From assembly GCF_000224145.3 (NCBI RefSeq), contig NW_004190347.2, positions 143,165 to 207,164 of the forward strand: a stretch of DNA of 64,000 bases, in the 5' to 3' direction. Shown here in pieces: positions 29,301 to 40,700 of the stretch; within the stretch, counting starts at the first letter, position 1, and every line of letters begins with the position of its first letter. Under the pieces are notes generated by a model. The model ran no database searches and had not been told where the DNA came from. It worked only from the letters and a program-made list of their open reading frames with translations. The position numbers and the translations under genes are program-made. The DNA is from Ciona intestinalis. Taxonomy: Eukaryota > Chordata > Ascidiacea > Phlebobranchia > Cionidae.

Positions 29301-32300
29301 CTCTATTTTTATAGAAGCCGTATTGTTTTGGCAAACTTCGATGTTACCTTTACGCTACATTTAAGCATCTCTACAAATTTTCATTTTTTGTTGGTATGCG
29401 CCCCTTTAAACCAAAAAATAAAGTGTGACATTATTACCATATCCGCAGCATCCAATAGACTTCTCTCAAATAAGAATCGAGCAATGGCTCCAAGAGGAGG
29501 AAGAGGAAAAGAGTGAGAGGAGTGGAGTGGGAGAGGTCAACTTGGGATCACCAAGGTCATGCTTTGTAAAGATATATACAGGTTTGTAAACTTATTGATG
29601 GTTTTTGAAATGTGTAACATTTGTGGTCATCTTGACAGCACGAGAACAATATTAGCAGCGTACTGCCAGGTCCCATGATATCATTCTGTATGACCTTGTC
29701 CACATGAATGTGCATATGCAATGTTGGGGTAATAGGGCAACTCTGGACTAAATCACAGGTCTCATGGCGTGCCTCACTGTAGGATCTCACCCATATAAAA
29801 TAGAATGTTGGTTGTTATACAATAAGAACAAAACACACAATGTTTCCACAGGTTCGTTCAAGAACAAGAAGTCGATATCTCGTGATGTGATGACCATGAG
29901 TGACGTGGTTCATGATCAGTCATGTGCTCATCCAAATATTGTCAAGTTTTTCGGGGCTTGTGTTGAAAAAAGTAAGTTGGAACGATCCAGTGTGTGTTTG
30001 TGTTTGTGTGCTTTATTACATGAGTTTTCCATTTATACACTTCGTGCCCGCTTACAAGTTATCACGTATGTAACTTATTTATCCCCGCATGGCGGGCAAC
30101 GACAGTCATTATAACACGGGTGTTCTTTTTCATGCACCTCGTGCCCGCTTACAAGTTACCACGTATGTAACTTATTTATCCTCGCATGGCGGGCAACGAC
30201 AGTCATTATAACACGGGTGTTCTTTTTCATGCACCTCGTGCCCGCTTACCAGTTACAACGTATGACATATGTAACTTATTTATCCTCGCATGGCGGGCAA
30301 CGGCAGTCATTATAACACGGGTGTTCTTTTTCATGCACCTCGTGCCCGCTTACCAGTTACAACGTATGACATATGTAACTTATTTATCCTCGCATGGCGG
30401 GGCAACAACAGTTGTTATAACACAGACTAGCTCATACACCTCGTGTCTGCTTATGAGTGACCAGGTATGTAACTTTGTGGGTTATTTTGTTTTCTGTATA
30501 GCTAATAAATTGTACAGCCCATTAGCAAACACTGGGTTGTTAATTGTTTTGCCCAAGGTCACATACACCCACTACGGTAGCAGCATCGTGCCTCAGCACC
30601 CTCTAGTTACGGTGCAAGCACCCAACCACCGAGCCATGTTTCGCAGTACAATGGGATATCAAATCTTTTATCTCACCAAACAATCCACATAGTCATGACA
30701 CGTGATACACACGTACCAATGGTACATCTTGAAATAAAATAACCCCACAAGCCACACAGAGTCATTATACTTATTACATTTAAACCTACATACACCTTAA
30801 AGTCAACTTATCCCACTATTTGCACAGAGTCATTATATGGGTTACATTCAAACCACTACACATGCTTACCAGTCATACAAATTGAAGTCAAAGTAATCCA
30901 ACCATTCCTACAATATTGTTTTGATCCTAAATATGTTTATTAATGAAAAAGGGGAGCATATATTGAAAGAGCATGATATACATAATGCACTCAAACATAC
31001 ATTCATCGTGAACTTATAACACAATTTTTACAGAGTCATTATATGTGATCCAAGAATACGTGGCATCGAGCGATCTTCGTAATTTCCTCATCAGTAGTCG
31101 AATGTTGGACCACTCGGCTGTTATATCTACTTTATCTGGATCCCAACTCACCAACTTTGTTATAGGTGAGAATAGTTTGGTGTATAAGTTGAATGAATGA
31201 ATATATCTTATATATTTTATGTCCTTTTTTTTGGAATTGTAACTTTGTTTTAACCCATAATGTCAGTCGTCTTATTACTGGATAATAAATGTGAACAATT
31301 ATTGATAAAACTTGCTGTTAAAGTATACAAATGTAAATATCCTCGCTTGGTGGGTCAATGCGATTGTTATAACACGGGTATTCTGTTTCATTCACCTCTT
31401 GCTTGATCATACACCCAGCGTTGGAGATTCTTTTACATAAGCTTACCTAAGTGACCTAACCCCATATTATGCAAGTATATTCCCCCAAACCCCTGCGTAC
31501 CAGTCTGTATTTTAATAATCGCTTAGGTTAATCAAGTATATCCTCACTACACCCAGGAATATGCGATGGCTTGTCTTTCCTCCACGAGAACGATGTCGTC
31601 CACGGAGGTTTATGCGCGAAGAATGTTCGCATCAATGATCGGCTTGTTCCTAAAATATCGGGTTGTTGTGCGGAGGGAGGGGGAAGATGGAGATGTGTGA
31701 GTACGGCGTTGTTGTGTGGCTGGAGTGTGTTTGTACAGATGTATGGAGTTGTTTTGTGTATTTGTAAAACGGGTTCATTTGTTTGTTTAGTTTGTTTTGG
31801 TTGTAACGGTTTGTCTGTAGTCGTGTGTGTATTTTGCATAAGGTTGTAGTTTTTCCTGTTTTTAAAGTTGTATATGTGTTACTCTTGTTTTATGCGTTTG
31901 TAGTAATATTGGATAGTAATGCAGTAACATATAAGTATCAACAGCAACCAAGCGCAGTAATGTTATTTTAAAACCAACGTTTTTGTTTTATTCTAGAAAA
32001 GCCAAAGATGGGCCGCACCTGAATATCTTGCTTCGAAAATTTATAACGACAAGTCTGACATGTGAGTTTTCAATAATGTTCATTGCTCCAACCCAGTGGT
32101 CACTAATGGGTTGCCCAAATTGTTGGTCACACAGTAAAAGTAATCACCCATATAGTAACATTCTTTGTAACTCAGGCACAAGATTTATGAAACATAACAT
32201 TGCCCTGCAAAAGTTTAGCAATGATTTTTACAATTATGTTATCTTTATTTTAGTTGGTCGCTCGCTGTTGTGGCTTGGGAGATTCTGTCACTAGGTGGAA

Positions 32301-33610
32301 CACCATTCGCCGAGACAACGGACGAGAAAATCCCGTCGTTTGTTCAAAGACAACTTGATACGGGAGGTTCCTTGTTTCCTGTGACGAGGTAAGCTTGACA
32401 GTGAGCATGAGGTGTATGAATATACCATGTGTGTCTGGTGTATAAGAAGACACCCATGTTATAACTCGACAGTGAGCATGAGGTGTATGAATACACCATG
32501 TGTGTCTGGTGTATAGGAAGACACCCATGTTATAACCTGACAGTGAGCATAAGGTGTATGAATACACCATGTGTGTCTGGTGTATAAGAAGACACCCATG
32601 TTATAACTCGACAGTGAGCATGAGGTGTATGAATACACCATGTGTGTCTGGTGTATAAGAAGACACCCATGTTATAACCTGACAGTGAGCATAAGGTGTA
32701 TGAATACACCATGTGTGTCTGGTGTATAAGAAGACACCCATGTTATGAATCGACAGTGAGCATGAGGTATATGAATACACCATGTGTGTCTGGTGTATAA
32801 GAGGACACCCATGTTATAACTTGACAGTGAGCATGAGGTGTATGAATACACCATGTGTGTCTTGTGTATAAGAAGACACCGATGTTATAACTTGACAGTG
32901 AGCATGAGGTGTATGAATACACCATGTGTGTCTGGTGTATAAGAAGACACCTATGGTATAACTCGACAGTGAGCATGAGGTGTATGAATACACCATGTGT
33001 GTCTTGTGTATAAGAAGACACCCATGTTATAACTCAACAGTGAGCATGAGGTGTATAAATACACCATGTGTGTCCGGTGTATAAGAAGACACCCATGTTA
33101 TAACTCGACAGTGAGCATGAGGTTCTACATCCACAGAAACACGACGAAACGTTTATGGATGTTACTTCAATCATGTTGGTCCGAGAAACCTCAAGATCGC
33201 CCACAAGTGGAGAGTGTTTTGTCTCGTTTGAAGAAAATGAAGGAAACATCAGTAAGTGTGAGAATAGGCATGGATTATTCTGGAATTACTTTTCTTCCAA
33301 ATATATCTTAATTTAAAAAGCAATCACACTTAAAATGACACTTTTATTTGAGTAGTTTTACCGTTTGTTAAATTGTTGCTAATTCCCTTCACTATGTTGA
33401 TTTAATTAATTTGGTCTCTATCGTATTCGAACAGATAAATACAATTTATGTTTTGTTGGCCAAGTGAGATTTATTGCAGTCTTGTTTAAGTAATGTTACA
33501 AAAATTTATAATTTTAATTTTTTATATTGTTTACCCATTATATATTCTAGAACGCGATCACGGTTGCGCGACCTCCTGGCTATCGATTCTTCCCTACATC
33601 TTCACAATGA
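20354..33610 (+). CDS. Cadherin-ectodomain receptor tyrosine pseudokinase
   Basis: Twenty-two exons (20354-20405, 20938-21022, 21993-22173, 22815-22973, 23316-23405, 23845-24012, 24382-24492, 24891-25100, 25711-25826, 26320-26524, 27086-27179, 27624-27796, 27949-28153, 28656-28756, 29449-29581, 29852-29971, 31034-31165, 31557-31696, 31997-32061, 32254-32388, 33137-33251, 33551-33610) join in frame to 949 residues. Signal peptide about 1-20; cadherin-type repeats with VFENSPNGT, DVNDNDPLF, DGDDQPPAF and AVDPDLQ; transmembrane helix about 508-530 followed by KMRRYK. The kinase-like region runs from about 655 to 930. The beta-3 lysine (FVKIY, K691), HPNIVKFFGAC, the catalytic-loop Asn (N801), WAAPEYL, DIWS and WEILSLGGTPF are kept. 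The glycine loop is degenerate, HRD is HGG (794-796) and DFG reads GCC after PKIS (811-813). Both catalytic aspartates are gone, so it probably signals by binding rather than phosphorylation. RET and insect Cad96Ca share the cadherin-plus-kinase plan; orthology is unproven. Confidence 0.9.
20430..20590 (+). mobile_element. MITE-B copies (kinase intron 1)
   Basis: Two adjoining partial copies with CATACACCTTGT and GTTACCACGTATAT ends, starting about 25 bases after exon 1. Confidence 0.7.
20642..20832. mobile_element. MITE-A, diverged subfamily (kinase intron 1)
   Basis: Begins TACTGTGGGGTAAGATGGAA and ends ATTTTACCCTAACCTAATAT; matches the subfamily at 16441. Confidence 0.65.
21458..21652. 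mobile_element. MITE-A copy (kinase intron 2)
   Basis: Nearly full-length, both terminal inverted repeats present. Confidence 0.85.
22208..22798 (+). repeat. 71-bp minisatellite, about 8 copies (kinase intron 3)
   Basis: Fills about 92% of the 641-base intron, starting about 35 bases after the donor and stopping 17 bases before exon 4. Sense orientation relative to the host gene. Confidence 0.96.
23614..23817. mobile_element. MITE-A reference copy (kinase intron 5)
   Basis: The best preserved copy. It starts TATAGTAGGGTGGGG then AAGATGGGACACCTTTTC and ends AAAGGTGTCCCATCTTCCCC then TATCCTACTATATA. The ends are inverted repeats of about 30 bases, flanked by TA. The ~130-base interior is shared by all copies (landmarks TAGTAGTAAACAAAGAAC and TGTTTAAAACAC). 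It has no coding capacity, so it would need a transposase in trans. TA flanks suggest a Tc1/mariner-type mover, which is an inference. Confidence 0.88.
25273..25424. mobile_element. MITE-C hairpin element (kinase intron 8)
   Basis: Starts GAGGTGGCTGTACACAGTAT and ends ATACTGTGTACAGCCACCTT, giving a terminal inverted repeat of about 19 bases. The interior contains GACAAAACAGACAAAACGGA. Confidence 0.88.
26655..26940 (+). repeat. Two-copy ~127-bp tandem duplication (kinase intron 10)
   Basis: GTCAAACATAGGGAACC, ATTGATTAATGTGGTGAATG and GCTTGTTTGTA occur in the same order twice, about 127 bases apart, with roughly 10% difference by eye. Confidence 0.85.
27285..27590 (+). repeat. ~122-bp tandem repeat, about 2.5 copies (kinase intron 11)
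   Basis: Same family as 11850-12235, inverted relative to it. The last unit ends about 35 bases before the transmembrane exon, and its open frame runs into that exon by chance. Confidence 0.85.
27846..27930 (-). repeat. Single 71-bp unit (kinase intron 12)
   Basis: Just over one unit, opposite in direction to the host gene, occupying over half of the 152-base intron between exons 12 and 13. Confidence 0.85.
30035..30470 (+). mobile_element. MITE-B tandem cluster, about 4-5 copies (kinase intron 16)
   Basis: Units of 90-105 bases with GTAACTTATTTATCCTCGCA, GGCGGGCAACGACAGTCATT and CATGCACCTCGTGCCCGCTT. Neighbouring units are so alike that local tandem amplification after insertion is likely. 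They create a long open frame with no coding meaning. Confidence 0.88.
30490..30640 (-). mobile_element. tRNA-derived SINE fragment (kinase intron 16)
   Basis: Carries CACTGGGTTG, TTGCCCAAGG and ACATACACCCAC with CATCGTGCCTCAGCACCC, the body of the SINE described at 57230. Confidence 0.6.
32394..33122 (+). repeat. 71-bp minisatellite, about 10 copies (all of kinase intron 20)
   Basis: Starts 5 bases inside the donor (GTAAGC) and ends 14 bases before the acceptor AG, so about 97% of the 748-base intron is array. Units carry the usual GGTGTATGAATACACC and GTGTATAAGAAGACACCC palindromes. Sense orientation. Confidence 0.97.
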
Positions 33611-33842
33611 TTCAGAAACATAGAAATCTTAGGCTGAAGCAGTATGTGGATAAGCCACAACTGTAGACTTCCTGTGAAAGTCTTACATTTTTTGCTGTTG
33701 AAGCCTTATGCCCATTGGTACTTTATTGACTACATTTATACCAAAGTTTTATTCAAATCACACAAAGTTCCCGCTGTGGGACTTGGAACCCTGGACTGCC
33801 ATACTTTAGTTAGATCATTGTAGTACAGCTGTTTGTATATTA

Positions 33843-34030
33843 CTGCAGGGTAAGATGGATACTATCAGTGCATAACATCCCATATTTCCTAATCGTGTTT
33901 TGAACAATTAACAACGCTCTTTTAGAGTCGCGTAGATACGTTTTTTAGGATTCTGTAAAATATTATTTGTTTACGACCAAACGGAACGGTAAAAGATAGT
34001 GAGAACATGTCCCGTATTATCCCAGCCTGA
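33843..34030. mobile_element. MITE-A, diverged subfamily
   Basis: Begins ACTGCAGGGTAAGATGGATA; interior like the copy at 16441. Confidence 0.65.
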
Positions 34031-34221
34031 AACATAACCACACATGGACCATCTTACCACCACTACAATACCAAAAGCGGTTGGTGTAGTCTGCGCACAC
34101 ACTTCTACATTTAAACGTAACTGTGTTTTCATTTAACGACTGTTATGTTGCCTTGTGGCCTTACTAGAATATATGTTACAATTACGTAATAAACTATGGT
34201 GATTACGCCATAGAGGGGTTT

Positions 34222-34324
34222 GTGACGTCACATCCCCGTTATTTAAATAATTTGCTGCCTGACAAGCTTTAAATGGCACCACGTATTCCGATCGCCGCGG
34301 GCACTGTTACGTCACAAATCGCGT
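34222..34324 (+). promoter_or_regulatory. CRE-containing candidate promoter of the Kelch gene
   Basis: TGACGTCACA at 34222-34231 and GTTACGTCAC near 34308 lie in a short GC-richer island containing CGATCGCCGCGGGC, about 450-560 bases before the start codon. Motif evidence only. Confidence 0.35.
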
Positions 34325-34781
34325 TGTTCAATCGCGTTATTCAACAATCGACGATGTTGTGACGATTGTGGCGTTACTAGAACGAGGGATAAGTTACGAA
34401 TTGTGGTTTTAACAGTTGATTTATTACAAGTATAACCTAAATTATTGAGTTGTTTGGCAGATGTGAAATTTTGATATCATATTTTAGAACAACAAGGTCA
34501 AGTTTGCTTTGTGAAATAAAAGTTTGACGCTGAGTTTAAAGACCAGGTGATCTGTTTCTATTAATTCATACTGCTGCTATAGTTTAAAATGTTAGTCATA
34601 CAGGAAAACTAATCACCCACAAAGTTACGTAGGCTACTTGGTGACTTGTAAGCGTGCACGAGGGGTAAGAAACAGAACATCCGTGTTATAACGACTGTCG
34701 TTACCCGAACATGCAAGAAAAAACATTTCTTTATTAACAACCTCTTTTATTTGTGGAGAACAGATTTTAGATTAAGTTTAA

Positions 34782-37700
34782 ATGGCCGGCTTGATTCCTC
34801 AACGAAGTGTGTCTGGTAATGTGGCCGGCTCGCTCGGAAGAAGACCAGACTTTCAGGTATTTTGGTTGTTTTGGTCATTTATAACTTTGTGGGTGGGAAC
34901 TTGAGTGACTTATCCATGGTTGCCACTCCCATGCCCACAGTCGAGTTGCTGAAGCTATTGCAGTGTGTGGATATAAGAAACAGAGACATTTAAACCCTTT
35001 TTATCCCAGAGTTTCAAGTCGAACAGCCACAACAACGCTGTCGTCAGCGGTTTGAACGATCTTCGAGAAGACAAGATCCTCTGTGACGTAACACTGATAG
35101 CGCAAGAGCAACCATTCTTAGCTCATAAAAACGTTCTCGCTTCTTGTAGTCCTTATCTACGCAATCTCTTCAACAGCGAGGATGGATTTAAGAACGAACA
35201 CGAGGTAGGTGATAGTGTGGTTAACCAAGATGTCATAGGTTCGAGGCTTGGTGCTGCTACCGTTGTGGGTGGTTCATTGTGGGTTGTTGAAATTAACGAA
35301 GTCCAAAATTAAAGAAAAACGGCAGTTTTAAAACAGGGTATTGGTAATAACACTATTCCTGACCGAATATATAAAGTTGATGTTGAATCTGCAGTACAGA
35401 GATCGCCTCATGCTGACTGTCGATGCTATTTAAACACAGCTGAAAATTACCTAACGGGGCTTTTCCTACGTAGCTCTCTACTTGAAAACGTGGTAGCTTG
35501 TAAGCGGGCACGAGGTTTATGAAACAGAACACCCGTATAATAAGAACGGTCGTTGCCCCGCTATGCGCGGTTAAATAAGTTACATTCATTCAACTTCTAT
35601 CACAGGTCGTTGAAATCCGAGGTGTGAGCGCTGATGGATTACGTCACGTCATTAACTTCTTGTATACATCTGAGCTTCAACTCAGTATGAGGAACGTACA
35701 TTGTGTGTTATCTGCTGCTGGTCATATGCAGATTAAGCCCATACTTAACTTCTGCAAGGTAAGAAAGAAATATAGGCTAATAAGTATAATAAGTTACATC
35801 TATGGTGACTCGTAAGCAGGCACGAGGTGTATGAAACAGAACACCTGTGTATGAAACAGAACACCTCGTGTTATAACGACTGTCGTTGCCCCGCCATGCG
35901 AGGATAAATAAGTTACATACGTGGTAACTTGAAGGCAGGCATGAGGTGTTTGAAACAGAAAATCCGTGTTATAATGACTGTTGTTGCCCCGCCACGCGAG
36001 GGTAAATAAGTTATTTACGTGGTGACTCGTAAGCAGGCATTATTATTACTCCCTGTTTAAAACCGCGTGTTGATGCCTATTAGGGAAAGTCCCTTCGGGT
36101 GGTTTTATTGTAATATCAACTGAGGGAAACGCTGTAACCTTACGTTTTAGAGGTGTGGAAACACCCGTGTTATAACAACTGTCGCTACCTGGCACGCAAG
36201 AACATATAAGTTACATTAATCCATGTTGCATTTGTTTAACAAGAATTTTTTTCAAGAATTTTTTTCAACAAATTTTTTTTACTAAGTTGCGTTTAGTTAT
36301 CTGGCAAAATCTTTATTCCCCAGACGTTCTTGGTAGGCGAGATATCAGTTTACAACTGCGTTGACATCATTCATATCGCGGATAAATATACATTAGCTGG
36401 GGTGGAGGATAAGGCTTATAGTTTCATTGCTGAACATCTGAACGAACTTGTTAAAACAGAAGAAATTCAGGTTGGTGTTAAAGACAAAGGATTTGTTTTT
36501 TAATGATAAAAGTTTGGTTTTGAAACTGGTATTCTAGTTTAATAAGAAAAGTTTAATATACCAAAGTAACGATAGTCGGCCAGGAAGAAATTTCACTTCA
36601 GGTTGTTGATGTTTTTGTAAGTGTAGGAATAAATAAGTTACATTCATTTATAATTCATCACTTATATAGTAATACATGACTATGGTTGATAATTTTTATG
36701 GCTGTTAATGTATGGCTGATAATTTAGTATAACGACTTCTTTTTTGTTGCTAATTCCTTTTTTCGTTGTTTAAATTATCTAATCTTTGTTATTCTAAGCA
36801 ATAAATATTAAAATATACTTTCTACAGAAATTAACCATCAACAACATGAGTCTCCTCCTGGATTCGTATTCGCTAAAAAATGTTTCTGAACTTGAATTGT
36901 TTGAAGCAGCAAGGCAGTGGTTGCTTTATAAAACGGAGAGGTAAGAGCGACAGCGAGCATGAGGTGCACCATGTATGTCTGCCACTCACTTTTTATCCTT
37001 AACAACTGGTGTTTTGCTGTTGATTCCTTTCTCTTCTTTCTTTAATTACCATAATCTTCACTATCGTTTTGGAAAAGATAATTAAAAATTATATTATGTT
37101 TATAAAAGGGAATGTACACCCTGTTTATTGCTATTGTTTGTAACAATATTTATTACAATATATTACAATAATTTCAATAATTTCCATCAGATACCAACAT
37201 GTGCGAACATTGATGGAGAAGATTCATTTCCCGCTCATTCCTCCTCGTGACTTGCTTCGTTACGTTAACTTTGTTGAGTTTATGCGAGTGGAATGCAACT
37301 ACTTGTTACTTGAGGCTTCCAACTACCATATGTTACCGCATTCGCAACCTATTCTGCAGTCTGTTAGAACACAGGTAAGCTTGTATATATGTTCAAGTCT
37401 TTGTATGTTTGGTTATATCCACGGACCGGGTTTCAATTCAAGGGCTAGCTATGAGAGTGAGGTCTACAGTGAGGCACATCCGGGATCTAAAGTGTTGGTC
37501 TGTTTCTTCCATACTTTAACACTCAAGGTGCTACCATAACTAACTGTCTAAAAATCTACGGACAGGTCATTTGTAATATTAATACTAAAAGCATGCAAAC
37601 TAGATGTGAATCCGCACGAAAAAAAATGGTAAAAATTAAAATCTATGCAACAAAAAATATTATCCTTACAAAAACCCCCCAGGTTCGTTCGAACGACACA

Positions 37701-40700
37701 CGAATGGTTATCATTGGTGGAGTGGATCCGCATGACCGAGTATCCAACCAGTTGTTTGCGATCAACAGCGATATGTCAAAGTCGGAGTTTCTTCCCCCGA
37801 TGCATGAAGGATTGTGCAGGTGAGGTTGTGGGTGGTGTGATGTATGTGTCAGCAGTAGTTATAACAAGGGTGTTCTGTTTTATACACTTCATGCCTGCTT
37901 ACAAGTTACCACGTATGTAACTTATTTATCCTCGCATGGCGGAGCATTGACAGTCGTTATAACACGTGTGTTCTGTTTCATACACCTCATGCCCGCTTAC
38001 CAGTTACAACGTATGTTACTTTGTGGGTAATTATTTTCTGTACAAAATTCAAGAATGTGCAGATGCTTGTAAAACATGATTGTAAAACAGATGTTTTGCT
38101 ACTTTATAACCCTGGTATAGCATAGGTCTTCCAAATGTCAGTACGTTAATAATTTGACACCCATTATTGCCAACAATTGTAGCAGCCATATGTTTGATTG
38201 GTTGCAGAGTCATACAGTGTGACATGACATATTTTTATTTTTTTGATAGTTTTTTTCAAATATTTGATATTTTTCTTCGACCTAAATTAATGTTCTATTA
38301 ATTCCTCAACTTCTATTTTACTCCAGCCACTGTGCTTGTGTTATGAACAACTTCTTATACGTGGTTGGTGGGCAGAACATGTTTGATGAAAGAGGAACGA
38401 CTGCCGTCAACTCTGTCATTAGATATGATCCGAGGTGTGTATGTGATGTAATAATAATCACAGTGATGTAATAATTCCTCTTTTGTTAGGTATAACCAGT
38501 ATTTTCAGTTAAATCCATTAGTATTTATTCATTCATTTATTTATTCTGAAAGGTTTAACATCTAGATACGAGTTACTTTGATTTTCTGTATGAATAATAT
38601 GCCGAGCTGTATAAATGTAATTGTAACATACCCCTGTTGTTCCAGGTTCAACATATGGATGAGAATCGCTTCCATGAACGACAAGCGAGCCGGCTTCACT
38701 GTCAGTGTGGTGGATAACAGGATGTATGCATTAGGTGGGTTGTTAACTTGATTACTTGTGTCCAGTATATGTTACTGATTGCTTTAAGTGATAACATGAT
38801 TTCTACTTTGTTCTTGAATTGCTAGTTTTAAATTGAGGGTTAATATGTCCATCTGAGAGTTATTAGTTAAAGTTTAGATGGCAGCACCGTCTAGGTTGTA
38901 ATGATTGAGAAATGATCTTTTAGAAAACGTGTAAGATATTTATGACATAATCTAGATAATATGATTTTTATAGGTGGCGTCAACGCTGCTGGGCGAATGT
39001 CATCAATGGAATGTTACTCGCTCGAGGATGATCGTTGGCGATATGTAGCCTCCGTGCAGACTGGTCTGTGCGACCATGCGCAGTCAGTTCATGGAAATCT
39101 TATATATATAAGTGGGGGCTTCAAGGAGGGAAGATTCAACAACCAACTGTTGGCTTACAGTCCAAGGTGGGTTTGGTTTAAAGTTTGTATTTTTAAACTT
39201 CTCCAAGGTTTGAAAGAATAAATGTAACTTTTTTCCGGGCAAACCATATTTATGCTTGTCAGTAATATAAATAATACTGACAGTTACACACTGATAACAA
39301 GCAAGAAGGTCTTAGGAATACAAAATAAATGTTGCTTAAGTATTCACATGTGGCGGAGAACAACAGTCGTTATAACATGAGTGTTCTGGAAACCACTGCT
39401 GATAAAATCTCTATTAGTATTTACCCCTTTATATTTATTGATAATAAAATATATATAAGGACCCACATTTGTTTCCATATGCCGAGGAAAATATTATGGT
39501 GTGTCTTCAAGTATCTAATCCAGGAACACATATGCCTACAATGTTAGCACATATGCCTATAGCACAAAAGGCCCTATAAGGACCCACATTTTGAGGGATT
39601 GCCGTTAAGTTTATTATGCAAGAACATATACTCCCACAATGTTAGCACTCTGGCCTGTAGTTCAGAAGGTACAGGTTCAAGGCTCAATGCTGCCATTATT
39701 TCATATTTGAAGCTTTCATTCTTGTAAATTTTTCCCTATTTCTTGTACAGACATGACACCTGGCATGAGAGAACTCCCATGCACTTTGCAAGAGGATGGC
39801 ACGCCATGGTTGCATTTGGAGACAGTATATTTGTTACTGGTGGCAATGCTGGTTTGAACAAGAGAGTTGATATTCATGGTAGGTTGTCGATCTGAACATG
39901 TGTTGGGGCCATTAAAGTTATAGTAATAGGCCTACTGTATAATTATGGATAAGTAGCAATGTATTGTGTGAATGGATAAGGATAGGCAGTGACTTATCCA
40001 TGGTTGCCACATATCGAAAGCAGGGTTTCTAGAATGAATTTATAAAGCAATATTTATGTCTGTTCTAACACAGTGGTCGTAAGCAGGCACGAAATGTATG
40101 AAACCGAACACTAGTGTTATAACAGCTATCGTTTCGCTAGTACACAAGAATAAAACAAGTTACATTCATTTATAAATATGATAGCAAAATTCAAATCATT
40201 AATTATTCAGTTGAGGTAAATATCATTATTTAATCAATCTAACTTTAGATTAAGTAACCTAGTTGATACGTTTCAACAGAAACTGAAATCTATAGTGCGA
40301 TGTCGGACCAATGGACACTCGTGGCCCCCCTACCCCTTCCCCATAGTGAGGGGGGGTGCGCTTATTATGATGGAAAGATATTTGTGGTAAGAACATGTTT
40401 TTGCTTAGCTAGGTGTTGTGGCTGCTATTTATCAAGTTATCTTTATTCAAAACAACAAGTTTAACTTGTCAATAGGTTAAAGACTTAAAGTATGTTGTAA
40501 TGATTTTCGTTTTGCCAACAACCTAATAAGCTTAGAAACATTCGGTAAAGAGCTTAAATGAACCTATCTTAATTTGCCACACACAAGGCGATGAAAGTCG
40601 TTATAACACGTGTGTTCTGTTTCGTACACCTCGTGTCCGCTTACAAGTTACCACATATGTAACTTTGTGAGTGAATATTTTTTGTACAGCTTATAATTTG

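Larger units (their letters stand above)
33611..34781. other. Intergenic region between the cadherin-kinase and Kelch genes
   Basis: Holds the kinase 3' UTR, a MITE-A copy (33843-34030), a CRE-rich stretch (34200-34330) that may be the Kelch gene promoter, and a MITE-B copy (34620-34730). No gene recognised. Confidence 0.6.

Noticed and set aside
29220..29448. Upstream part of a 98-codon frame proposed as extra kinase exon
   Set aside because: No kinase similarity, and the exon at 29449-29581, read in another frame, completes the N-lobe with correct phases on both sides.
30186..30692. 168-codon open frame
   Set aside because: It is a run of MITE-B units plus a SINE piece within kinase intron 16; removing it leaves the flanking exons in phase.
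32250..33021. Many ~60-residue open frames in the 71-bp arrays, as if a repeated small protein family
   Set aside because: They are all the same tandem unit read in shifting frames (71 is not a multiple of 3), lie inside introns of in-frame genes, and have no start context or family match.
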